Origin: an uncultured Bacillaceae bacterium
GTDB taxonomy: Bacteria > Bacillota > Bacilli > Bacillales > Amphibacillaceae
Direction: 5' to 3'
NCBI GenBank assembly: GCA_937925695.1
Contig: CALAMD010000022.1
Location: 1-12,188 of the forward strand
DNA length: 12,188 bases
Both the position numbers and the translations under genes were made by a program. The notes under the pieces were generated by a model. It was given only the letters and a program-made list of their open reading frames with translations. It searched no databases and was not told the origin of the DNA. The stretch's first letter is position 1; each line of letters starts with the position of its first letter. This document shows, in pieces, positions 6,909 to 12,188 of the stretch.

Positions 6909-6945
6909 TCAATTTGATAAAAATTGAATCATTGCTTTTTGCAAT
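6909..6945 (+). other. Two adjacent hairpins upstream of the hydrolase
   Basis: TCAATTT/AAATTGA (loop GATAA) is followed after three bases by ATTGC/GCAAT (loop TTTTT), then a four-T run. They lie about 50 bases before the hydrolase start. The second could act as a weak terminator or attenuator. No promoter is clear here, although TATAAC at 6871 is a possible -10. Confidence 0.4.
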
Positions 6946-6993
6946 TTTCCAAAAAGAACATAACGTAAACAGACGTCGAGGATGGAAGTGAGT

Positions 6994-7962
6994 ATGCGAA
7001 TGAAAAGCGAATTATCTTACAACAAAACAGAAAAATATTGGCATCAATATCAGCAATTTTTTCCGGAAGGACTGCAAATTAATGATAGCAGACTGCCTAC
7101 CGAAGAATGGTGGCAGTGGAATAGGTACAACATTCATGTCGACCGAATGGATGCATTGGATGCAAAGGTGAAAGTTATCTTTCTCCATGGTGCCGGAGGG
7201 TATGGTCGACTGTTCGCACCCTATGCCCGGATGCTCCAATTACATGACTATGACTTGGTATCACCGGACCTTCCACCTTTTGGACTTAGTTATTCAACGA
7301 AAAAGCAACCGATGGCATATCAAGAGTGGATTCATTTAATAGCAGATTTTGTCGAGGAAGAAGTAAAACGAGACGGTAAACCGATTGTTTTGTTAGGTGC
7401 GAGTATTGGAGGAATTCTAGCTTATCAGGTAGCTTGTCTAAGCCCCCATGTAATAGGATTGATTGCCACTACTTTTATTGATCCGAGTAGTCAACAAGTC
7501 CGCGATCAAATTGCACCGAACAAATTGATGAGTCGGTTTGGGAAATTCCTTGTTGATCATTTTTATTTATTTTTGGATCCTGTTCGTATTTCTGTAACCA
7601 AAGTTTCTCGAATGCATTTAATTTCTAATCAAGAAACCCTGACAAAATTAATTATGAATGATCCTCGCGCTGCAAAAACAAAAATAACCCTACAATTTTT
7701 GCGAACTTTTCTTAATATGAAACCGATCATTGAGCCGGAACACTTTGATCGTTGTCCAGTATTATTGATTCATCCTGAACAAGATTTTATGACACCCTAT
7801 ACGATTAGCGAACCGTTTTATCAACTATTACAGTGTAAGAAGCAGTTGGTCATGTTAGAAGGTGCCGGTCATTTTCCGATTGAACAGCCTGGTGTTGATC
7901 AAATGCAATCAGCCGTTCTATCATTTTTACAGGATAGGGAAAGGGAACAGAATGCTAAGTGA
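6994..7962 (+). CDS. Alpha/beta-hydrolase fold protein
   Basis: A hydrolase of 322 residues (numbered from ATG 6994). The catalytic triad is visible: nucleophile Ser137 in GASIGG, Asp264 in HPEQDFMTP and His293 in GAGHFP. The oxyanion-hole loop is HGAGG (65-69), after the strand VKVIFL. The region about 155-245 is a helical lid. It has no signal peptide or membrane segment. The start is uncertain: ATG at 6982 directly abuts the GAGG site, so 6994 (GGATGG eight bases upstream) or 7000 fits better. The first 60 residues precede the core fold and may cap the active site. The family includes esterases, lipases, C-C bond hydrolases and haloperoxidases; the substrate is not deducible. A hairpin AGATTG/CAATCT (7964-7986) follows without a T-run, so read-through into the DUF4260 gene is possible. 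Confidence 0.9.
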   Translation: MRMKSELSYNKTEKYWHQYQQFFPEGLQINDSRLPTEEWWQWNRYNIHVDRMDALDAKVKVIFLHGAGGYGRLFAPYARMLQLHDYDLVSPDLPPFGLSYSTKKQPMAYQEWIHLIADFVEEEVKRDGKPIVLLGASIGGILAYQVACLSPHVIGLIATTFIDPSSQQVRDQIAPNKLMSRFGKFLVDHFYLFLDPVRISVTKVSRMHLISNQETLTKLIMNDPRAAKTKITLQFLRTFLNMKPIIEPEHFDRCPVLLIHPEQDFMTPYTISEPFYQLLQCKKQLVMLEGAGHFPIEQPGVDQMQSAVLSFLQDREREQNAK

Positions 7963-8116
7963 AAGATTGATTTTCAATTCCAATCTAATCGACAAAATAT
8001 AAAAAAGAGAACATCGTGTTAAGTAATGCGTTTTCGTTATTTGATTGTAATGTTTATCAGGGAGAAATAGTAAAGTAGGAAGACGATCATCAAATATTTA
8101 AAATGGGGGAAATGCG

Positions 8117-8464
8117 ATGAATAAGTGGCTGTTACATGGGGAAGGTTTGATTGTATTTGCTCTTTGCATCTATTTTTATGCCTCAATTGAAATGGGGTGG
8201 ATTTTGTTTGCGCTGTTATTATTTGCGCCTGACTTGTCTATGTTTGGGTATCTTGTAAACCGTCGTATCGGGGCAAAAATCTATAATCTTTTTCATACGT
8301 ATATCGTGTCTGTAGGTGTGACAGTGTTTGGATATCTATTCTATATGCCAATAATTTTTGCTGTTGGTTTAATATGGACAGCGCATATTGGCTTAGATCG
8401 GTTATTTGGTTATGGGTTAAAGTATCCAACGGGATTTAAGGATACCCATCTGCAACGTGTGTAA
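8117..8464 (+). CDS. DUF4260 family membrane protein
   Basis: A 115-residue membrane protein with about four helices, near residues 9-22, 26-46, 60-75 and 78-92. It matches DUF4260 along its whole length: the N-terminal LLHGEGL, FAPDLSMFGYL in the second helix, AKIYNLFHTYI, and the strongly conserved C-terminus (IWTAHIGLDRLFGYGLKYPT, then GFKDTHL). The conserved His and Asp in HIGLDR and FKDTHL would lie near the membrane surface. The function of the family is not known. The ATG has GGGGGA six bases upstream. The gene begins about 150 bases after the hydrolase in the same direction. A possible own promoter is TTGTAA, 17 bases, TAGTAA at 8045-8073, which is weak. Length and ends fit the family, so the gene appears intact. 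Confidence 0.93.
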   Translation: MNKWLLHGEGLIVFALCIYFYASIEMGWILFALLLFAPDLSMFGYLVNRRIGAKIYNLFHTYIVSVGVTVFGYLFYMPIIFAVGLIWTAHIGLDRLFGYGLKYPTGFKDTHLQRV

Positions 8465-8527
8465 TCAGACAATAACGGTTGGCCTCTTCTTAGGTAACAG
8501 ATCAACATGTATTTTTAAGTCATATTT

Positions 8528-8582
8528 GGTGTTGATAAATTATGATGTGATTTAGGTATGTCAAAACCATGAGGATGACACC
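8528..8582 (+). other. Possible three-way junction RNA fold
   Basis: GGTGTT (8528-8533) can pair with GACACC (8577-8582), one G-U pair. Inside, TAAAT (8536-8540) pairs with ATTTA (8550-8554) and GGT with ACC (8555-8568). The arms are short, so this is only suggestive. It lies in the 3' region of the DUF4260 gene. Confidence 0.3.
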
Positions 8583-8702
8583 CCAATAAATGGAAACTAG
8601 GTGTAGAAAGGAAACTAGCTTAAGCCCTTAATACATAGGGGATTTGGGCTCTTTGATGTTTTCGGTTATCTAGAAAAATAGATTAAACAAATACTAACAT
8701 AA

Positions 8703-8731
8703 TAGACATATTTATTAAAAGCCAATATAAT
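8703..8731 (+). promoter_or_regulatory. Near-consensus sigma-A promoter in the gene-free region
   Basis: TAGACA, a 17-base spacer and a perfect TATAAT: 11 of 12 consensus bases. Transcription would start near 8738 and run toward the CNNM gene 730 bases away. Immediately downstream GTGGGTG precedes ATG-GGA-AGG-TAA (8757-8768), a Met-Gly-Arg-stop unit whose last codons form one arm of a stem (AGGTAAA at 8763-8769 with TTTACCT at 8803-8809). Confidence 0.65.
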
Positions 8732-8889
8732 AAGATTAGGAAAGTGGGTGATTCATATGGGAAGGTAAATCTATCTATAAGTCATGATTCTTGCATGTAT
8801 GTTTTACCTCGTGTATTGAATCATCGGCGGACAAAGTTGAATAATCTGTCAAACTAAATCAGAGAAGTTGCGGTGTAATGTTTGCTACA

Positions 8890-8921
8890 GATTCATATTC
8901 ATTGATTGTTGAGTATGGATT
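8890..8921 (+). other. 12-bp hairpin with strand-specific G-U pairs
   Basis: GATTCATATTCA (8890-8901) pairs with TGAGTATGGATT (8910-8921) around an eight-base loop. Three of the 12 pairs are G-U in a rightward RNA and would be A-C mismatches in a leftward one. No T-run follows, so it is not a terminator. Confidence 0.5.
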
Positions 8922-9286
8922 CGTGATAGATCGTTTTAGCATATTTGCACGTGGTCATTTGTTTTTTTGACCTAACGCTACTGTTTCTTTTTTTTTACCC
9001 TTTTTAGTGACAGATTCGTACAATCTATTGATGTAAAACATAAAGAACGAGCCAGCATGTTGCTTTGGCCACCCCTTTATTTTTTTATCTTTTTTTGGGG
9101 GAAGAAGTTCACCAAATAAATATACAAAATAAAATGTGTAAATCTGAATATTGTGACAATTATATTATATAAAAGAATAATCCGATAATAGTTGGTGTCA
9201 TTAGTTCATGGAAAGTACAGTTGAGGGTACGTGTTGTACCTATTTGAAATTAATAAATAAATGGCAATTAAATAATTAAAGGAAAC

Positions 9287-9314
9287 AGGCAAACTCTACT
9301 TTTGGGGTTTGCCT
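9287..9314 (+). other. 10-bp hairpin with one G-U pair
   Basis: AGGCAAACTC (9287-9296) pairs with GGGTTTGCCT (9305-9314) around the eight-base loop TACTTTTG. One pair is G-U and fits a rightward RNA only. The palindrome ATAGCTAT follows directly. No T-run is adjacent. It lies about 150 bases before the CNNM gene start. Confidence 0.55.
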
Positions 9315-9383
9315 ATAGCTATTTGATCAACTTTTTATGACAAAATTGGTGGTAATGTGCTCGTTAATGGATGAGTTTATTCG

Positions 9384-9430
9384 TTGACGAAAGACCTTAA
9401 CTTTTACATCATGCACGATGTTAGTTTTTT
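9384..9430 (+). promoter_or_regulatory. CNNM gene control region: promoter, palindrome and possible terminator
   Basis: TTGACG (9384-9389), 17 bases, CATCAT (9407-9412) is a possible sigma-A promoter. A 16-bp palindrome with 14 matching positions (ACATCATGCACGATGT, 9406-9421) covers its -10. The same bases can also fold as a hairpin (TTAAC/GTTAG or ACATC/GATGT) followed by TTTTTT at 9425-9430, like a weak terminator. It may be an operator, an attenuator or both. Confidence 0.4.
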
Positions 9431-9465
9431 ATTAAAATTTTTAAAATCTATGGAGGTTATCATAA

Positions 9466-10800
9466 TTGGGGATAGCAATCATAACACTGATTGTGTTAAT
9501 TCTTATTAATGCTTTTTTTGCAGCATCAGAACTTGCATTTGTTAACTTAAATGATAATAAAGTAAAACGGATGGCAGATGATGGGGATAAAAAAGCACAA
9601 AAACTATATGATCTTATTTCAAATCCGAGTCAATTCTTAAGTACGATTCAAATTGGGATTACGTTGGCAGGATTTTTATCTAGTGCCTTTGCGGCAGATT
9701 TTTATGCCCAACCTTTAGCAGAAATGTTACATGCATGGGGTGTTCCCATTTCGATAAGTGTTCTTCATACGATCTCGGTCGTTGTGATCACGATTATCTT
9801 ATCTTACTTTACCTTAGTATTCGGTGAGCTTGTTCCAAAACAGCTTGCCCTAAAAAAACCAGAAGTTATTTCAAATTTTGCCGTCAGACCAATTTCTCTT
9901 TTGGCAAAAATTTGTTCACCGATTGTTAAGTTTCTTACTTTTTCCATCAACATTGTTCTGCGGTTATTTGGTGTCGATCCAAATGCGGAAGATGAAGTTG
10001 CAACAGAGGAAGAAATACGTATGATGATCGATATCGGTAGGGAACGGGGTACGGTCAATCCGCTTGAAAAAGTAATGATTGATAATATTTTTGAATTTGA
10101 TGATAAAGTCGTTAGCGATATTATTACTCACCGAACCGATATGGCTGTGTTGTCGATCGAACTTGGTTTGGACGAAGTGTTAGAACAAGTAAATATGCAT
10201 CGATATACAAGATTCCCTGTCTATGAAGGAGACATCGATAATATTGTCGGTGTGCTTCATGTCAAAGATTTATTTAAGTATATTTATCAAGGAAAAGACA
10301 AAGAGTTTAATCTCAGAGAAGTGATCAGGGAACCGTATTTTGTAATTGAAAATCAGACGATCGACGTCTTGTTCTCAAAAATGCGGAAAAATAATATTCA
10401 TATCGCCATCGTTATTGATGAGTTTGGTGGGACTGAAGGTTTAATCACGATAGAAGATGTGATTGAAGAAATTGTCGGTGAAATATCAAGTGAAAGTAAT
10501 GAGCCAGGTGTTATGGAAGAGCAAGAGGTAAAACAAGTGGCACCAAACCAATACGTTGTCAAAGGAACGTTTCGTCTTTGGGAATTAGAAGATCTACTTG
10601 AAATTGACATGCCAAAAGATGAATTTGATACGGTTAGTGGCTTTTTAATTCATAAAATCGGCTATATTCCTTCTAAAGAAGATAATCCGATTATCACCTA
10701 TAAAAATTTAACATTTAAAGTGACGAAAGTAATTGAAAATAGAATCGAAAATGCCATCATTACGATCAATCAACAGGAACAAGCCCAAGAGAGTTTATGA
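9466..10800 (+). CDS. CNNM/CorC-type transporter with CBS pair
   Basis: A membrane protein of 444 residues with the full family architecture. The DUF21/CNNM domain (about 1-170) has four hydrophobic segments: 2-24, 60-78, 98-122 and 140-168. It carries the motifs FFAASELAFV and VFGELVPKQLALKKPE. A linker helix (EEEIRMMIDIGRERGTVNPL) leads to the CBS pair (about 215-340), including RYTRFPVYEGDIDNIVGVLH and IDEFGGTEGLITIEDVIEEI. The CorC/HlyC-type C-terminal domain is at about 355-436. Relatives, including B. subtilis YhdP/MpfA, export or transport magnesium, with nucleotide sensing by the CBS domains. The start is TTG, supported by GGAGG nine bases upstream; the first helix would be lost with any later start. 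It appears monocistronic with its own control region. A role in Mg or other divalent metal homeostasis is family inference. Confidence 0.94.
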   Translation: MGIAIITLIVLILINAFFAASELAFVNLNDNKVKRMADDGDKKAQKLYDLISNPSQFLSTIQIGITLAGFLSSAFAADFYAQPLAEMLHAWGVPISISVLHTISVVVITIILSYFTLVFGELVPKQLALKKPEVISNFAVRPISLLAKICSPIVKFLTFSINIVLRLFGVDPNAEDEVATEEEIRMMIDIGRERGTVNPLEKVMIDNIFEFDDKVVSDIITHRTDMAVLSIELGLDEVLEQVNMHRYTRFPVYEGDIDNIVGVLHVKDLFKYIYQGKDKEFNLREVIREPYFVIENQTIDVLFSKMRKNNIHIAIVIDEFGGTEGLITIEDVIEEIVGEISSESNEPGVMEEQEVKQVAPNQYVVKGTFRLWELEDLLEIDMPKDEFDTVSGFLIHKIGYIPSKEDNPIITYKNLTFKVTKVIENRIENAIITINQQEQAQESL

Positions 10801-10871
10801 AAATAGGTTTACGAGACAAAAATAAATAATGATTTAGTTTATGAGAAAAATGATCATTTCCCTCGACAAGA

Positions 10872-10928
10872 TATATTCATACTATTTGTGATGACAATTG
10901 TGTCAATGTACAAAAGGTATCGAATATA
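10872..10928 (+). other. 57-base imperfect long hairpin
   Basis: Nested complementary arms: TATATTC/GAATATA, TAC/GTA, TTTGT/ACAAA and TGACA/TGTCA, with small internal loops and the terminal loop ATTG. That makes about 20 pairs, all Watson-Crick, so both strands could fold. It lies 72 bases after the CNNM stop and 20 bases before a terminator-like hairpin. It may be a 3' stabiliser, part of a small RNA, or a relic of a small palindromic element. Confidence 0.65.
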
Positions 10929-10948
10929 CGCTGGGGGAATGATTTTTT

Positions 10949-10972
10949 TGCTTACATGTGAGCATATTTTTT
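10949..10972 (+). terminator. Short terminator after the CNNM gene
   Basis: TGCTTA/TGAGCA (six pairs, one G-U) with loop CATG is followed by TATTTTTT. Seven T precede it on the left, so weak leftward activity is also possible. It would end the CNNM transcript 150 bases past the stop and isolate the methyltransferase gene. Confidence 0.6.
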
Positions 10973-11073
10973 ATAAGGGACTTATTGATCATCCTTTAGG
11001 TCGTCTATGATTATGTTAAACTAATAGCAAATCATTGGTGAACTAAATTACGGGCGAAAGGAGAGACTATATC

Positions 11074-11805
11074 ATGCAACAAAACATTTATGATGATGCG
11101 GATTTTTTTACTGAATACGCAAGCATGTCACGCTCCCAGTATGGGCTAGAAGGTGCGGGAGAATGGCATGAGTTAAAACAACTGATTCCCGATTTACAGG
11201 GTAAGCGTGTCCTGGATTTAGGTTGTGGTTTCGGTTGGCATTGTCGATATGCTCGCGAACAACAGGCAACTGAAGTGATCGGCGTTGATATTTCCGAAAA
11301 AATGTTAACGAAAGCTCGTGAACTAACAAATGATCCCCAGATTAAATATCTGAATATGCCAATTGAAAAGATTAATTTTTCACCCGCCCAATTTGATGTT
11401 GTGATCAGTTCATTGGCGCTCCATTATGTGAAGTCCTTAGAATTGGTTTGTCAAAAGATCTACGATTATTTAAAGCCTGGCGGTGCGTTTATTTTGTCAG
11501 TAGAACATCCGATATTTACTGCACGCAGTGAACAGGATTGGTGGTACGATGAGGCGGGGAATCGGCTGCACTGGCCTGTTGATCATTATCAAGCTGAAGG
11601 GTTGCGGGAGACTATATTTTTAAACCATCGGGTTGTCAAATACCATCGGACGGTTTCGACCTATATTAATTCGCTGATAGCAGCTGACTTTACCATCAGG
11701 GAAGTAAGGGAACCTGAACCATCCGATAAACTTTTGCAAAATGACCCGAACATGAAGGATGAACTACGTCGCCCCATGTTTTTAATGATCCTGGCAGTGA
11801 AATAA
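11074..11805 (+). CDS. Class I SAM-dependent methyltransferase
   Basis: A cytosolic methyltransferase of 243 residues. Motif I, VLDLGCGFG (46-54), binds S-adenosylmethionine, and Asp72 in VIGVDIS would contact its ribose. FDVVISSLALHYV (107-119) is motif IV and LKPGGAFILSVEHP (133-146) is motif V/VI of the Methyltransf_11 type. The C-terminal part (about 147-243) with Trp- and Tyr-rich QDWWYDEAGNRLHWPVDHY is a substrate-binding cap that seems typical of an uncharacterised Bacillus group. The N-terminal YDDADFFTEYASMSRS may close over the site, as in small-molecule methyltransferases. The start has AAAGGAGA upstream. No terminator separates it from the next small gene, so they may be cotranscribed. 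The substrate is unknown. Confidence 0.92.
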   Translation: MQQNIYDDADFFTEYASMSRSQYGLEGAGEWHELKQLIPDLQGKRVLDLGCGFGWHCRYAREQQATEVIGVDISEKMLTKARELTNDPQIKYLNMPIEKINFSPAQFDVVISSLALHYVKSLELVCQKIYDYLKPGGAFILSVEHPIFTARSEQDWWYDEAGNRLHWPVDHYQAEGLRETIFLNHRVVKYHRTVSTYINSLIAADFTIREVREPEPSDKLLQNDPNMKDELRRPMFLMILAVK

Positions 11806-11903
11806 AGGATCGGGATTTATTTAGGTGGTTTGAAATTTTATCACCGAGGAATTCATTGGCGATCGGGCTTTATTATCTCGCTGCGCAGGGGAAAATAAAA
11901 TGA
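11806..11903 (+). pseudogene. Possible gene tail without a start codon
   Basis: A frame different from the methyltransferase frame stays open from about 11763 to a TGA at 11901-11903. It has no ATG and no early GTG or TTG; the first TTG is near its end. The last 30 codons read like protein (LFRWFEILSPRNSLAIGLYY followed by LAAQGKIK), and the stop overlaps the next ATG as ATGA, a common junction of coupled genes. The local bases are more GC-rich than the flanks. It may be the 3' end of a gene whose front was deleted, or chance. Confidence 0.25.
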
Positions 11904-12142
11904 GAAACAAAGGGTTCAATGTAAATTATGAAGTTAAAAATGTATACTGGGATTATGGTGCAGGCATTACTCATGAAACGGTTGTTGTTTCAGATGTGAA
12001 CGGTGACCATAGTTTCCAAATATTCTCACCGAGGGAACTTGAAGACATTGAAAACGGCAAATTTAAACAGAAAGATGCAGATGCAGTTGCAGAAAAACAT
12101 GAAAAATATTTCAATGATTGGAAAGTTGCAAGGAGGGGGTAA
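11900..12142 (+). CDS. Unrecognised 80-residue protein
   Basis: A small soluble protein, acidic in the middle with a basic C-terminal end. The first half looks like beta strands (FNVNYEVKNVYWDYG, HETVVVSDVNG, HSFQIFS). The second half looks helical and charged (PRELEDIENGKFKQKDADAV, AEKHEKYFNDWKVARR). It has no signal peptide, membrane helix or known motif. A G-rich site, CAGGGGA, lies about seven bases before the ATG. The next gene begins three bases after its stop, with a very strong ribosome site (AAGGAGGGGG) inside its last codons, so the two are coexpressed. I recognise no family; the pairing with a small downstream gene is compatible with many accessory two-gene systems but proves none. 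Confidence 0.7.
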   Translation: MRNKGFNVNYEVKNVYWDYGAGITHETVVVSDVNGDHSFQIFSPRELEDIENGKFKQKDADAVAEKHEKYFNDWKVARRG

Positions 12143-12145
12143 ATT

Positions 12146-12188
12146 ATGACAAAAGAAGAGTTTTTAAAGAGATTTAAGGAAGAAAATA
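12146..12188 (+). CDS. Start of a gene cut by the window edge
   Basis: Fourteen codons are visible (MTKEEFLKRFKEEN), preceded by AAGGAGGGGG about six bases upstream, three bases after the stop of the 80-residue gene. The charged helical beginning is not diagnostic. The rest lies outside the window. Confidence 0.75.
   Translation, partial: MTKEEFLKRFKEEN

Larger units (their letters stand above)
8465..9465. other. Gene-free kilobase with promoter and hairpins
   Basis: No convincing coding frame occurs on either strand; the longest rightward ATG frame I found is 30 codons (8878-8970), without a good ribosome site. The region is very AT-rich, with T-runs at about 8960-9005 and 9077-9096. It holds a near-consensus rightward promoter, a 9-bp direct repeat (GGAAACTAG at 8592-8600 and 8610-8618) and several hairpins listed separately. 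Several hairpins use G-U pairs that would be A-C mismatches on the other strand, suggesting a rightward RNA. I do not recognise a known riboswitch, T-box or Bacillus small RNA. Confidence 0.6.

Noticed and set aside
8878..8970. 30-codon rightward frame (MFATDSYSLIVEYGF...)
   Set aside because: Only a poor ribosome site (AGAGAAG, ten bases away), no recognised family, and the region is better explained by hairpins; too weak to call a gene.
9281..9330. Resemblance to a GEMM-type c-di-GMP riboswitch (GGCAAAC... and GCTAT)
   Set aside because: The conserved GGGACGCAAAGC core and the second helix are missing; only a simple hairpin is present.
8465..9465. Magnesium (ykoK/M-box), T-box or guanidine riboswitch before the CNNM gene
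   Set aside because: None of the conserved cores is present, such as the T-box AGGGTGGNACCGCG or the M-box GGTGAGGCTCC segment.
1..12188. Mobile elements, tRNA, rRNA or CRISPR
   Set aside because: No transposase or integrase frame, no paired terminal repeats with target duplication, no cloverleaf and no regularly spaced repeats were seen.

Overview
The window looks like chromosomal DNA of a low-GC Gram-positive bacterium of the Bacillaceae type. The base composition is AT-rich, nearly every gene has a strong AGGAGG-type ribosome binding site, TTG and GTG starts are used, terminators are hairpins followed by T-runs, and several genes have close Bacillus relatives. The clearest is a HemAT aerotaxis transducer of 432 codons, the same length as the Bacillus subtilis protein. 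I see no insertion sequence, prophage core gene, tRNA, rRNA or CRISPR array. The gene set is ordinary accessory chromosome: regulators, transporters, small membrane proteins and metabolic enzymes of unknown substrate.

Layout. At the left edge a P-loop kinase-like gene runs leftward (44-592). A three-helix membrane protein follows (822-1133) and ends at a strong terminator. Next is a compact three-gene operon (1396-3243): an XRE-AbrB/SpoVT fusion regulator, an ABC ATPase and an ABC-2 type permease, with 2-nt spacing and then an 8-nt overlap. An AraC-type regulator with a C-terminal GyrI-like effector domain comes next (3343-4224); it carries a perfect internal Shine-Dalgarno and start codon exactly at the domain boundary. 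After a terminator there is a 320-base leader region with two candidate promoters and a direct repeat, then hemAT (4643-5941). The hemAT terminator lies inside the 5' end of a small open frame.

The middle carries a leftward NTF2/SnoaL-like gene (6296-6688), a rightward alpha/beta hydrolase (6994-7962) and a DUF4260 membrane protein (8117-8464). Then comes a gene-free kilobase (8465-9465) with one near-consensus sigma-A promoter, a three-codon start-stop unit and several hairpins whose G-U pairs fit only a rightward RNA. It ends at a CNNM/CorC-type transporter gene with a TTG start (9466-10800). After this gene there is a 57-base imperfect hairpin of about 20 base pairs and a terminator, then a SAM-dependent methyltransferase (11074-11805), an apparent gene tail without a start, an unrecognised 80-codon gene (11900-12142) and the beginning of another gene cut by the window edge.

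Working together: the clearest functional unit is the regulator-ATPase-permease operon, probably an exporter or membrane-stress system. HemAT would feed oxygen information to CheA, but no other chemotaxis gene is present. Most other genes seem to be independent transcription units. The items that ordinary annotation would miss are the internal start in the AraC gene, the structured kilobase before the CNNM gene, the long hairpin after it, and the small unknown genes at the right edge.
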